Positions 37,921 through 49,735 of a DNA stretch of 64,000 bases are shown here, piece after piece; positions within the stretch are counted from its first letter, which is position 1; every line of letters starts with the position of its first letter. The notes under the pieces were generated by a model. The model saw only the letters and a list, made by a program, of their open reading frames with translations. It was not told the origin of the DNA and did no database searches. The position numbers and the translations under genes were made by a program. The stretch comes from Hydnum rufescens UP504 (lineage: Eukaryota > Basidiomycota > Agaricomycetes > Cantharellales > Hydnaceae), in the NCBI GenBank assembly GCA_014904985.1, contig MU128953.1:1-64000 (forward strand). Reading direction: 5' to 3'.

Positions 37921-39832
37921 CTAATCTGTACGCCCTCGCTTCTTTGCTCGGCCACTAATATCTCCAACCTCTGTCCCGCCATTCAAGGGAGTAGTGGTCT
38001 CCGCTGACGGTGTTGAAAGCTTATCCTTCCTGTCAGCCAAGACAGCACTAACTGTTGACTCCCACAATGCATTATTGAGATTCTTGGCGCGCGCCAGCTG
38101 TTCTCGTGCTTGGGTCAATTCAGCTTCGAGTTCAGCGATGCGAGCTGAGGAGGCGGGACCAACAGCCGCCGTGCTCGAAGCTGCTAGAGTAGGCAGAGTG
38201 AAGAAACGGTGGGCCTCAACGAGATCCGAAAGTGTGGGTCCAGGTGCTCGAGGAACAGTTGTCTACAAAACAATACTGATACTTGAGCGTGAGGCAAGTT
38301 AAGGGGGAGATGTACATACCGCAGGGTGGGCAGGAGGTATCAAGAGGACATCGTGATTTTCTCTTGTTTTGGGATCTCGTGTCCGTTGGAAGGATGGGAT
38401 GGATCTGATTGGAATAGGCTCTTTGAAGCTACTGGGATCACCTAGGCTGGCATGCCCCATTAGATCCTGTGGCTTCAGCATCGTACGTACGGCGGTAATC
38501 GAAAAGTCTTTATGTGCCGTTATAGAGCGAATGAGTTGTTGAGAGGCGATATCGTATATTTGGACGTATCCCGCAGATGTTCCAACAATAAGAAGCGCGC
38601 TCGTTGTTGAGATACTCATTGACGTCACAGGATACCTTTCAGTATCACAATCAGTGGGGAGCCTCTACCACAAGCTTGAAGATTTCGAGACGGACCCCAC
38701 TACAATCAGCCGTTGTCTTTCGGCTGCTTCCTCTTGACCAATGCGCTCGGCGCTTCCGAGGCCGGCTCCACCGACTGCCTCCATGACATTCGAACGATGG
38801 CCGATTTTATCAGTGCGTTTCCTGAACAAGTTCACTTGATGTATTCGTCCCTCGGCAGACGAAGCGAAAAATGTACGCTCTGTTGCATCCATTGCTATCG
38901 CGACAATTGGGTGCGGGAATAGAAAGGTCGTGAGCAGAGTACGAGTGGACAAATCCCAGAGCTATGCTATCCATGAGAGTTAGATATTGAAGTATTGGCC
39001 ACCGACAGGTTGAGGCGACTCGCCTTGCATGAGTTATCGAGGGAGGAGGTCAAGACCCGACAATGAGGAAATCCGCCAATACCACAAACGATATCAGTCA
39101 CGGGTAATGTATGATCTGATAATGTATGGTACGGAGCGGGGATCTCATTTTGAACGACATTATCAAGCAATCTAACGGAACGAGCGAGAGAACCGCAATA
39201 TTTGTAAGAGAACTTGTCATGTGGGGGAGAATTATACCTCGGAATAGGCCACACGCTGACCCCGGAGTCCTCGCTAGCGGAGATTAGGGCCGAACCGTCC
39301 GATGTGAACCGGAGTGTCGTGAGGCGGCGATAATGTGCCTCAAATGAGTTGAAAAGTATGCCCGACGCGACCTGTTGTCCTCGCCGATGAATTGTAGAAT
39401 GGTACTTGGAGGGTGTTTGATACTTACTTCCCACAAGTAGACACGCCCCGTACTCGTCCCTCCAGCGCAGTAGTTCCCTAGAAGGTCAATGGTTAAACAG
39501 GTTAATTTTTCAGGTAAAACAATTCGGAGGTGCAGTTGATCCTATAATCATGGGCATAAGTACATAAAATCCATCCGCAAATATTTCTACAGCATACCCG
39601 CCTTCTGAAATGCGTACACATTCAAGAGAGACTTGTCGGCTTGGGCAGCGAGGACGAGACCACCTTGGCCATCTCTGGTCTCTATACTAGCAGTGCAGTG
39701 CGGTGGAGCGGAGGTCTGCTTAAATGATAGCAAGGACGACCCAGTATTTAGGTCGTATAGAGAGACATTCCCAGAACCCTGCGTAGCTGAAGTGGGAGCA
39801 ACAGAAACAAGAATGATTTCTTGGAGAGGCAT
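37921..39832 (-). CDS. IPI3: IPI3 / WDR18 WD40 protein, pre-rRNA processing
   Basis: Ipi3 with Rix1 and Ipi1 acts in ITS2 processing and 60S maturation, and with Rea1. WD repeats are visible: EIILVSVAPTSA..SLYDLNTG, LRIVLPEKLTCLTIDLLG then AGGTSTGRVYLWE, LRFTSDGSALISASEDSGVS, DHTLPVTDIVCG, LTSSLDNSCKLWDLSTRTLL, and the family block IHQVNLFRKR. The C-terminus is a helix (IAELEAELTQAREQLARAKN), then basic. Two introns need GC donors: aag|gcgggt (39601-39600; 60 bp) and aag|gcgagt (39023-39022; 62 bp). Start ATG 39832; stop TAG 37921-37923. Confidence 0.88.
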
Positions 39833-39972
39833 TTTGTTCTTCGGGGACTGCCGCCACCACCAGTACCTGCAAACCACGAGCCGACCTCGTGCTGCGCTCC
39901 CGTCCCCCGTCCCTGGACCTCGCTACAGGGCGCCTATCTCATATATCAGGTATAGAGATCTAATCCTGTGGA
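39833..39972. promoter_or_regulatory. Bidirectional promoter IPI3 / STE50-UBC2
   Basis: Only 140 bp separate the divergent ATGs. It is C-rich on the plus strand. No named motif is recognised. Confidence 0.45.
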
Positions 39973-42580
39973 ATGTCGACTGCTTCATCTTCTGCCGGGA
40001 CCTCAGCGACGCTAACAGATTGGGACGAGGAAGCCGTGCATCATTGGTTGTCCAACACGCTGGGCTTCACACAATATCATAGTCAAATTATTGGTGTGTT
40101 CCTTGCGTATTCGTCTCTCGGTCTCGGGTATCGTTTCACGCCCTGATTCCAGAACATGGAATTTCGGGAGAAATCTTGGCGCTTCTCGACCATGAAGGTC
40201 TAAAGGAGGTCGGCGTACACTCCGTCGGCCAACGGCTTGCTATTCTCAAAGAGGTTTATTATCTCAAAGTGGCTCATGGGGTCACTATTGAACCTGAACA
40301 CTACGTCCCTCCTTGTAAGCTTAAAGCAATATACAATCGCCTGCTCAACTATCTGAAGTTCATCTTCTATTCTAAGCCGAAATCATCGAGAATGCCGGCC
40401 AAGAAGGATTGTCTCTAGATAGGTTGTATGAAATGATCCAAGAACTCGGTAAATCGTAGCGGTTGATGCCACCTTTACCAAATCATCTAACATCATTGTC
40501 CAGGACAACGGACTCAAGTACTCGAGGAAGAAAACCGGAAACTTCACGATGGTCTTAGTACGTGTCTGGATGAGTTATCTAACCATCGAACGCTTTCTAC
40601 CAAGGTATCACTCTATTACGCCTTGATATAGTTCAGTATTCAGGGTTTATGTTTCGATTGTCTTTCTGCAGGAGTCTTCCTTGCGGAAACAACCGTCTTT
40701 CCGTTGGGCGAATTACGATTCACCTGTTAAGTCGCCAACGCGCCCAGCGCCTGACCCACCTCACGAGTCACCCAAGACATCTCCACATAGGCCAGAACAT
40801 GACGTCTCATTTTCCATCGTATGTACTGTGTATGGTGACGAGGATCCAAAATTGATATCTCAATCGGTGTCCCCAGCCTCATGTGAAAGCTCCCAAGACC
40901 GCTCCAGTCACAAGCGCGGAATCTGGCCGCCCAGCTCTAGATCATTCCACCTCTGCTCCTGCATTAAATAGTCAAGGATCTTCTTCGTCTCGGCCGCCGA
41001 ACCGAGAGGGGTCATCCTGGAGCTCTAACGCTAGTACCATAACACCAAGCACAACATTTAGTCCCGCCGGCGTCGCGTCAAGCACGAGTGTCCCTTCCGA
41101 CAATCAAGTGAAAAGTTTTAAAGTCAGCCTGGACGATCCATGTTGGAAAGTGTTGCCCCCTGCTCTGAAAAAGTATAAAATTACCGACGACTGGCGCCAA
41201 TATGTCATGTTCATTTGCTACGGCAGTACCGGTAAGCGTGGACGGTTTCAAAAGGATGAGCTGCTAACGGTCACTATATAGAACGGTGCCTGAGCTATGA
41301 CGAAAAACCCCTTCTCCTCTTCCAGAAACTGAAAGACGCCAATAAGAATCCTGTCTTCATGCTTCGGAATATTAAAGACATCCGGTCCCCCATCGCAGTT
41401 GCCCAACAGAAACAGAGCCAACGGCTGCGCGAAACAGGGGGAAGTAATAGTCTTCTGCCTCCCTCTCGGAGCGGGAGCTCGACCCCACACACGGCCGGTG
41501 TACCTTACACGCGAAATACGCGCCTGCATCATCCACCTGTGCTACAACCTATCAGCGCACAGGCCCAGGTCGTTAAGATGAATGCGAATGGACAAGGTTC
41601 AGGACCGAATGTGAATACGGATGGATTACAGTGGCCTGACACCGCGGGCGGAGATGCCCAGGCGGATTCGGCACGTTCTAAGCCGCACGCAACGGATGAA
41701 CATCCGACACATCCTGATGTCAAAGATGGCTTAGCTATTGGTGACGGGACGAAAATATCATACGCAATTGCGATCTATCCCTATATGGCCGAGCAAGAAG
41801 ATGAGTTTGATGTGGTAGTGTGCGCAACCCTGTTTCGATCCCTTCCTGGTATCACTCACTGATGAGACGTGGTTTTTTTGCTAGGGATGATACATTCATT
41901 ATCCTGTCCCGCACGAAGGGATGGTGGGTGGTCCAACGCGATGTGGATGGTACCGGGGCGGAAATCGGTGACGCAGCAAAAGGATGGGTACCGGCCGGAT
42001 GTCTTCTCGAGACTAGTCTCCCACCAGCCTCTGCAGTTTCCGAGGCGAAGGGCATGAGCTCTCCAGTGCGTGTGCCCAACAGTCCAAATGGAAGTCCTCA
42101 ACCACTATCCTATAAGGCACCTATCTTGCCTTCGAATATAATATCGACGAGTTTCCCTGGGATCGCGTTGATGAATTATACAGCCAAAGGAGATCATGAG
42201 CTTAGTCTCGTGAGAGGTGACGTTCTTAGGGTCTTCAAGCGTTATAATCATTGGTCATATGTGGGTTTTATGCTCTTTTCCTACCAATACTTTTGGACTC
42301 TAATCGGTGGCACTCGTGCGCGCAGGCCATCAAAGAGGAGACAGGTAACCGAGGTTGGGTTCCAAGCTGGTTCGTAGGCAAATATACACCGGGTGCCGCT
42401 ATTCCAAGCGCAAGTATCGTTCCCCTAACGCCCACTGGGGCAAATCCAACTTCACCACCACCGACCCACGAGACGTCCGATTTTCTGGACGTGGACCGCC
42501 CGTTCACCAGCGGTGCTCTTATAAATGGTTCCCCTCTGAGTCAGGCATTCCCAGCGAAGCACACTGTACCCCCAATCTAG
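39973..42580 (+). CDS. STE50: Ste50/Ubc2-type MAPK adaptor: SAM, RA and two SH3 domains
   Basis: The domain order reads clearly after splicing. SAM: WDEEAVHHWLSNTLGF, EHGISGEILALLDHEGLKEV. A coiled coil follows (QRTQVLEEENRKLHDGLSTC), then a Ser/Pro-rich linker. Ras-association domain: CWKVLPPALKKYKITDDWRQ, CYGSTERCLSYDEKP. Two C-terminal SH3 domains: AIYPYMAEQEDEFDVVVGDT..WWVVQRD..GWVPAGCL and ALMNYTAKGDHELSLVRGDV..GNRGWVPSWFVG. Ascomycete Ste50 lacks the SH3 pair; in Ustilago maydis Ubc2 they are a basidiomycete addition. It couples Ras/Cdc42 signals to the Ste11 MAPKKK in mating and filamentous growth. Start 39973 begins MSTASSSAGTSATLTDWDEE. Confidence 0.92.
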
Positions 42581-43944
42581 TCGTCGTCCGTAGTCGATGG
42601 ATGTTCTACCGTTCCGTTCTTCAGGGATTTCTTGGTTTCCACGGACTGCTTTACAATACCACACAATATCCCGCTGTCACTATAGCACCACTTGCATAAC
42701 AGACCTAAAAATCAATTCCAACTGAGCAGACGGCTGAGGCACCATGTAACATTGTCCTGAACAGGGCAAGATAGAGCCGAAAAAGTGGCCGGAAATTGCC
42801 GCATGCTCTCTAATAAAAATTCCAGCATGTTGTGTTGCGTTTCAGGGACCCCAGTAGACCAATTCACTGTCCTGGGATGACCCCACAAGCCAATTGCAAG
42901 CGCCTGGCCAAACTGTTCTGAATGAACAATCGAACAACGGGCGATGCCCAATGCAAAGGTTAGTGCCCAACCAGAATCCGATTCCTTCCAATTCCAAGCC
43001 CCGGCGGATGCGAATTTCTGGGAAGACTTCACGTCTGCTCATACGTTCTTCATTGATCTGGATCCCGAAGCTGGGACCAAAGTCTTGTCTCTACTGTTAG
43101 ATGAGCAGAATTGCTCTGAGGTACAGTCACTATACGCGGCGCTTGGGAATATGAAGGTCCAATGATGGAATACGCTATATACGTCGTTCTCAGGGGCAGC
43201 AAATCGGGGGCCCGAGACGTCGTCATGATGCAAACCAGCCTCCTAGGGCAATTCTCTTATCCCAAGGAAATGATCATCAAGCATGGATGACTCGTAATGA
43301 CTCCCCAATAGGACGTTCTTCAAGGCATCCGCCTTGTCCGCACCATGCCAATGTTGGACATCAATCGAATCGAATCGCTGGTACCCCGCAAACATCAAGG
43401 GCTTCAAGATCTTCATCAAAACCTGCGTCCACTGGGAACTCGAGCCGGCGTCACCAAATCCGGTTGAACTCGTCGCGTAGTATTCCGAGTTCTGTTCCGG
43501 GTAACATCTGGATCTCACAGCCCTTCTTGTACAATGTCGACTCCATTGCGCCCTCACCTGCGTTTTTGAGCAACTCCGCAAGTATGCCGATTGAAATCTT
43601 GCTCTGCGCAGACGAGGTCGAGTACTCGTCTTTGGTACCAGACCCTTCACTTGAAGGTGAGTGCGGCATCGTCTGCTTTATCTCTCGAGGTTTGCTGGAA
43701 TCCTTCAACAGGATCAGTAACGTGGCGCGTCGTGGACCGGGTGGCTTCGATTCTTCAACATCGTCGTGTCTATCGCGTGACCAGGGACCCCCCGTCGTCG
43801 GACCTTTCAAGTTCCCCATGGACTGGGTAATCGTGCTTGTGCTATCGTGGATAGACTCAGATCCCGCACGTAACACTTCAAGTTCCTTTTGGCGCGATGT
43901 CATCTGTGTCATGACCGACCTTACGTCCTTGAGCAAGGTAGCGT
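42581..43944. other. Region with unrecognised open frames
   Basis: A plus-strand frame ending at 43165 (ADANFWEDFTSAHTFFIDLD..) and a minus-strand frame 43451-43957 (LKDVRSVMTQMTSRQKELEV..) look coding-like, but I recognise neither and could not connect them by convincing splicing. Both may be fragments. The region borders a duplicated glycosylase fragment and the inverted repeat island. Confidence 0.35.
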
Positions 43945-44175
43945 CCGAGAGACCCATCCCTTCAAGATGCCCAAATACCTCCGGGTTACTAGCGCGCTAC
44001 AACGTTGTGGCACATCTGCCCATAGTTGGAAGCTTGGGGCAGAACCTGATTGTGTCATCTATCTAGCCGGCGACTTCGTTGAGGACGTGCAAGGAATGAT
44101 TGAGACTAAGGACTTTTCAATTATACGATATGATGATGATGTAATTGCATTTGAGTGCGTATTCGTGCCATGAAG
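43945..44175 (+). pseudogene. Partial duplicate of the last exons of the TDG-type glycosylase
   Basis: 43945-44170 aligns with 54150-54390: shared gcgtccgagagaccc, tcaagatgcccaa, ttggaagcttggggnagaacctga, nagactaaggacttn. The intron of the parent is included, so this is a DNA-level and not an RNA-derived copy. The frame is degraded: no RETLFF block, and a deletion of about 35 bp relative to the parent's LKERLAEYMQ region. No upstream glycosylase exons are present. Confidence 0.8.
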
Positions 44176-44339
44176 CCATATGCCATACTATGTGTCTACT
44201 GAGGGGTGGTAACAAAATTGAGGGAAGGCAGAGGAATTAGAGAGTGAGAAAACAAAGAGGACAAGAAAAGGAAGTTCAGTGCATGGAGGGTGAAGGCATC
44301 TGAGGGGGGCGACAATTATATAATAAGTTATAAAACTAT

Positions 44340-45810
44340 GACTTATGTTTTCCAGAAGCTGAGTTTCTGGACAAACTTGGAGTACCTCTGCTTCTTGGGA
44401 GGATCTTGACTAGGCAATCTCTTGAGTGCACCCTTGTGTCCGCTGCTAGCATCACGACTGCCACCACCACCACCACTGCCTTCCCCAGGACCACCCCCCC
44501 CTGCCCTCTGATCCATATCGATAGGTCCATGGGAATGACTGTCTGCTCTCCATGAACCCTTGTAAGAGTTCTGAGCAATCTTGATGCTTTGCGCAGTCAC
44601 TTTGTGGAGTTCTTCATAATAATCGTTGAGGTGTGATGAGGCGAAAGTTAGGAAGAGGAAAAATTGTAGAAGGCCGTGAAGATCGAGAAGGTTGTAGACT
44701 CCGGCGTAAGAGATAGTGGGCTGACTTACAAAGATTAGGGGTAATTACTATTACATAATATTATCACAAACCACGTCCTTATCCCAGTGGGCAATCCAAC
44801 CAGTCATACGAGTCCCTCTGTCAGTGGAAGCCCCAAAGACTTTTTGCGCTTTGAGTCCTAAGGCTCGCTTGTGATAAAGGGCGGTGCTTAAATCGTATAT
44901 TATTTGGTTGGTGGCACTAGAAGTTCTCTTGTATTCGGCTGTGAAATGGATAATATGGCCGGCAAAGGGAGGCAGCTCGAAACAGCTAGATTACTTCAAT
45001 CGTGCGGGAAAGGCGGACACGAGTCTTCGCGGCTGCAGAATCACCGTATCAGCGGTGGCGTGGTTGACCTTGATATTAGCTGTGGAGAAGCCTAAGGCCA
45101 AGGAAACTTCAACCCTACAAAAAATGTCAAATAATGTCCATCAAATAATGTTCGTCAAACATTCATCAAATGACATGGCAGGAAGGTGCTGATGGATATG
45201 AAAAACACACAATAAATACGAATGAGGACCATGTGCCATGACGTTCTGGATGAGATTATCAATGGGTCGACGCCAGTCGGCCTCTTTGGGAGAATAATCC
45301 GGAAATTCCTTCAATTCTTTCATCCTCTCCCACGCAGACTGGATAACGGGCAAATATTCGATAAGGTGACGGTTATACGCAGTGTTCTGAAGGCCAGTGG
45401 CCCCAATTTCTATGGCGATCTCTTGTATTGCTTCCCGGAATGAAGGCGTAAGGTGCGTATTTTCACTTCCCTACATAGAAGATCAAGTATTAGACATTAG
45501 TAAATGCTAGGGAACCACATGCGTACTATTTCCAACAAACGTATGGGAAGCCTCCATACGCCTCCTGTGAACTCCTCATACTTGTCTGTGTCAGGATCTA
45601 GCCTGATATCGGTACCATCCAACCATTTGTCAAATGCCTTGGAGCGTGCCAAGCTGGACGCAGCTGTAGGGGCAACACCAGCCAACATCGTTCGTTGGGC
45701 GCTTGTGGAAATTTCACGTGCGTCCGGTTTTCTCCGAAAACGTGCAGTATTTTTTTTGGTGGGTCCGAATACAACCACACCCAGCGCCTGAACGAGCACC
45801 ACCACATCCC
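44340..45810 (-). repeat. Inverted-repeat arm A: unknown gene, CpG-retaining copy
   Basis: Read on the minus strand the arm encodes, in order: SKAFDKWLDGTDIRLDPD.., VWRLPIRLLEIVRMWFPSIY, (intron) SENTHLTPSFREAIQEIAIE, YLPVIQSAWERMKELKEFPD, KEADWRRPIDNLIQNVMAHG, then a segment matching arm B (DLSTALYHKRALGLKAQKVF, GWIAHWDKDVVCDN), and a C-terminal SWRADSHSHGPIDMDQ with a Gly/Ser-rich tail. The family is not recognised. At about 44880-45000 the frame has a stop in the position of arm B's SSCFGPDPF. It is likely a decayed copy of a multi-exon gene or of a transposon-borne gene. Confidence 0.7.
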
Positions 45811-46336
45811 AGCGTTAGTGCTGGGGCGTGGTAACAAGATATGTAGCGCATCATATAGATGCATTTTCACGAAAGGAGCAGCTCCTTTCGTACTGCTTCA
45901 ATTTTTTATCACCATCGCCCATGCCCACCTGCCCCTCAAACAACGATGGCGGAGATAATTTTGTCATATTCGTGGACCTTTACGAGTTTTATGACCCAGT
46001 ACACCCCCGGAATCCTGGGATTCAAACGGGGAAATATACCACACCCCACCAGTACGTGCTGTGTGTAACGTAAGTGCATTATTTCTTGTACTGACAGGGG
46101 TAGCTTTAATCTGTTTCTCTCGTGCTTCCTCGATTTTCTACTGATCATGTAAAGCACGTTCATTGTAGGCGACTATCGCTACCGCACAACCCCGCAGCTT
46201 CACACGCACACGCCCTCTCTATGGGTCTTATAGACACGTATGAAGGTGGGATGCAAAGGATCAACTTGGCAGTGCACCACACCCCAACATGGTGAAGAAG
46301 TCCGGTTCGAGCCCGCAGAGGCAGCCCCAGTAGCAC
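45811..46336. other. Spacer beside arm A
   Basis: Nothing supported. A GGTTCGAGCCC word near 46307 mimics a tRNA B box, but no tRNA fold exists. Confidence 0.3.
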
Positions 46337-46681
46337 TCAAGTCACAATCTCGTTCGTAATGCCACTCTTGACACGCTTCGCGAAGAGGAACCCGAGATTC
46401 CTCTCACCATCCACCCGAACAATTGGAAAGAGTATTCCGACAACGGACTATCATCGATCGAGCCGAATGTTATGTACATACCGCAGCTCTCGAACCAGAA
46501 GGCGCTTGTCGGGGTTAGAGAAAAGTACGGTTTTCCCGAGGACATGGCGAAATGGCACTTTGCGTTCGTCACACCACCGAACAGGGTTTTAAAGGTTTCT
46601 CAAGCGCATCAAGGGCCTCTGAAGGACCTTAAGTTGTTTTCGGCAATCCTCAACGTTGGTGTCGAGATCCCGGTAGAATAA
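46337..46681 (+). CDS. Unrecognised gene fragment between the inverted arms
   Basis: An open frame of about 115 codons ends at TAA 46679-46681: EEEPEIPLTIHPNNWKEYSD, NVMYIPQLSNQKALVGVREK, MAKWHFAFVTPPNRVL, LFSAILNVGVEIPVE. Codon use and composition look coding. No start codon with context is visible: an ATG at 46359 is out of frame, and splicing from upstream is not found. I do not recognise the family. Given its neighbours it may be a truncated gene. Confidence 0.45.
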   Translation, partial: SSHNLVRNATLDTLREEEPEIPLTIHPNNWKEYSDNGLSSIEPNVMYIPQLSNQKALVGVREKYGFPEDMAKWHFAFVTPPNRVLKVSQAHQGPLKDLKLFSAILNVGVEIPVE

Positions 46682-47249
46682 TGAATAACACAACCCACTT
46701 TGGTTTCGCTCGATCCCCTCCATGCCACCATTCGTCTCGTTTCTTGCTAGTCATGACTATTTCCTCCCATGTTTCTACGGGTGCCTTCCCTGTACTTTTT
46801 ATCATCCGACCCCTCCCGATTTGCTCGTGGGGGCGTCCACAAAGCCTTTGTACTCGTGTGAATAGTATACATCAAGATGTACTTCAAAATGAAATGCGTT
46901 ACTATTAGCACTGTATGAAAGTAGACAGCAAGTTTCTGAGAGACGCCTGTAGGTGAAATGACCTCTCCCTACTGTACGTAACGAGATGTGCAGGAAATAC
47001 ACTTGTCCGTCAGGCTTAAGGGCGGGCCACGGATTGTCGTGAGCGGAAATGAGTCAATCAAACGAATGGGAAAAAAGTTGATAATTTGATCGATGGAAGC
47101 GAGAGGGCGAATGAGGCGTTGGTTGGATGGTTGGAATTCTCGTTTATATACTGCGGGGGCCCCTCTCTCACAGCCGAACAAGCATGCTCGAGTAGTAACA
47201 GTCCCGAAGCCAGTTATCCGAGGAGAAAGAAAATAGGACGATACGCAAC

Positions 47250-48145
47250 GTTCGATGGTGGAAGGCGTTTTCGATTCATCAAGCGTATTCTGCAAGTACC
47301 CAGCGCAGATTCGACAATCGAAAGTCCAGCAGCAATCTCACCAGCGATGCTTGGAGGCACTTGGGATATGGCCTTCATTCCCCACTTTCGAGCCCTCGTT
47401 TCTACTCAGTATAACGAACTTGCGTGGCCCGACACGTGCTCGTTCCACCTCACTGTTGAAAGTGCATTCGTAGTATGCCCACCAGCGCAAGGTCTAATGA
47501 CATCCAGGGCCAAAGCATTAGCTGTCCCATCCTGGATTTTCTCCACCGAAGTGTCCTGGATCATCCCGCGCAACATGAAACCGCGTATTGCATGAATAAT
47601 AACATTCACAGGGAGATGAAAGCTGCGGAACAGCTTACCTCCCGATACCAGTCTCCTCCATATATCCCGCCGCTCAACGCAATCATACATTCCTCCATCC
47701 CCCCAACCGCGCAACTAGCCACGAAGCCTTTCGCAATAGGAACTACCGTCCCATTCCCATTCTCCGAGCGCCCAAGAAGGCATACAGGACCAAATGTTAG
47801 GTGTGCAAGTCCATGGTATAGCACTGAGACTTTCGCGAGGGCATATGTATGCAAGGGGTGATCGCGAAGGTGTGTATTGCCTCCGGCACCGGAGGAAACA
47901 GTGCGGACCGAGGCATACGAACGCGCAATTTGAAGACACTGGGAGAGACTTGCGACGGATAAGATAGCAAAATGAAGACGAGTGATACCCAATAGATCGT
48001 CTTTATCCCCTCATTAAGAAAACCGATCAAATAGCCTTTCGTCCCGTTGAGGAATGGCTCTGCTGTAGGGACCGGATGCGTGCCGATCTTGTTCTTCAGG
48101 TGGTGAACGTATATATTGTTCGAACGCGTTGCATTTGGATAGAGA
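47250..48145 (-). pseudogene. Acyl-CoA dehydrogenase (AidB-like) C-terminal part
   Basis: On the minus strand, from about 48145: NNIYVHHLKNKIGTHPVPTA, KGYLIGFLNEGIKTI, then TRLHFAILSVASLSQCLQIA, RSYASVRTV, DHPLHTYALAKVSVLYHGLA, PIAKGFVASCAVGGMEECMI, ALSGGIYGG, and after an intron IQDTSVEKIQDGTANALALD. This is the order of the flavoprotein's beta-barrel end and C-terminal helical domain in AidB/ACAD-like enzymes. The N-terminal half is absent, since arm B and spacer lie upstream on that strand. The 3' end is uncertain. It is a truncated gene caught between the inverted arms. Confidence 0.7.
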
Positions 48146-48289
48146 TGAAAGGACGTCAGTATTTATGCCCAGTGTACTTCTAGGCGGGGTGGGATGAGGG
48201 GGGGCCGCAGTGGGACGATGAAAAGCGAGAGGGAACAGGAACCCAACGAGGTCGGTCCTAAATATTTTGACTAAATTAGTGATGCTGAA

Positions 48290-49735
48290 TCGAAACTATT
48301 GATGCAGAAACCACCCCACCAGCTCCACAGTGAGGCTTCCGTCAGTAGCGGAGAACGACTTGAAGCCATCCAAGCACCACTCCTGGCTCGGAGTAAAGCG
48401 CCCAGGCCGATCGGATGCGTGATGCGCAAATCTCCGGACCCGAAATCGCACCCCATGTCGGCTAGTGTTACCCCTACAACTGCGTCTAGCATGGTTCACT
48501 CCAAAGCATTTGACAAATGGTTGGCTGGTACTGATATCAGGCTAAATGACATGGATGAGTATGAGGAGGAGTTCAAGGAAAGTGTATGGAGGCTTCCCAT
48601 ATATTTGTTGGAAGTAGTATGTGTGTGGTTCCCTGGCCTTTATTAATGACTTATACTTGATTGTCTATGTAGGGAAATGAAACTATGTACCCCAATGTCA
48701 CGCCTTCATTCCGGGGGCATTACAACAGATTGCCATCGATATTGGTGCCGCTCACCTTCAGGACACTAAGCTCAACAGTCACCTCATGGAATCCTTGCCT
48801 GTTATCCAGTCTGTGTGGGAAAGGCTGCAAGAGCTGAAGGAATTCCTGGATTATCCTCCTAAAGAGGCAGATTGGCGTCGACCCATTGACAATCTCATCC
48901 AGCATGTCATGGCACATGCACCATGTTCTTATTTATTGTCTGTGTTTTTCATAGATTCATCGTGTTTCCCATTGTGATAAATGTTATTCCTCATAGGGTT
49001 GAAGTTCCTCTGGCCTTGGGCATCTCCACCACTGTCCAGCTCAATTACACCATTGCTGATACAGTGGTCCTGCAGCCACATGGGATTGGAGCAATCTTTC
49101 CAGGGCGATTGAGAGAATCTAGCTGTTTTGGACCGGATCCCTTTGCACTCCACATGATCCATTTTGCTGCTGAATACAAGAGTGCCTCCAGTGCTGCCAA
49201 CCGAATAATCTATGATTTGAGCACTGCTCTCTATCACAAGCGAGCCTTAGGGCTCAAAGCCCAAGCAGTCTTTGGTACTTCTGCTGATGAAGGACCTTGT
49301 GTGGCTGGTTGGATTGCCCACTGGGACAATGATGTGGTGTGTGATAATATTATGTAACAGTGATTGTCTCTCCTAATATTTGTGAGGCAGCCTACAATCT
49401 CTAGTGCTGGAGTCTACAATCTTCTCTATCTTCCCAGCCTCATAGAATTTTTCCTCTTCCTAACCTTCGCCTCATCGAAACTGGATGCTTATTATCAACA
49501 ACTCCATGCTGTGACTATGGAGAGCATTTGCACTGCTCAAGAATCATACCAGGGTTCATGGAGAGCAGACATGCATTTGCATGGACCCTTAGGTATTGAT
49601 CAGGGAGAAGAGGGTGGGGGAAGTTCTGGGGAAGACAGTGGTGATCATGTCAGTGGACACCAGGGGAAGCAAAAGTATTCCAAAGAACTTGGTGGTGAGG
49701 AGGCTGCCTGGGAAGATGCCATGGTATAGTGCACT
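48290..49735 (+). repeat. Inverted-repeat arm B: unknown gene, CpG-depleted copy
   Basis: This is the plus-strand counterpart of arm A: SKAFDKWLAGTDIRLNDMDE, ESVWRLPIYLLEVVCVWFPG, LPVIQSVWERLQELKEFLDY, KEADWRRPIDNLIQHVMAHA, LALGISTTVQLNYTIADTVV, PDPFALHMIHFAAEYKSASS, DLSTALYHKRALGLKAQAVF, GWIAHWDNDVVCDN. The segment PD...(about 11)...AEYK resembles the PD..(E)xK spacing of nuclease-fold proteins; this is only a suggestion. A frame loss after the first intron (48700-48730) makes it non-functional as it stands. Nearly all CpGs of arm A are TG or CA here. Confidence 0.7.

Noticed and set aside
43451..43957. 168-codon minus-strand gene
   Set aside because: Its apparent start is antisense to the duplicated glycosylase fragment, no family is recognised and no splice partner found; left as unassigned.
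46270..46330. tRNA-like B box (ggttcgagccc)
   Set aside because: No matching T-stem, D-arm box A or acceptor pairing around it. It lies in ordinary spacer or coding-like sequence.
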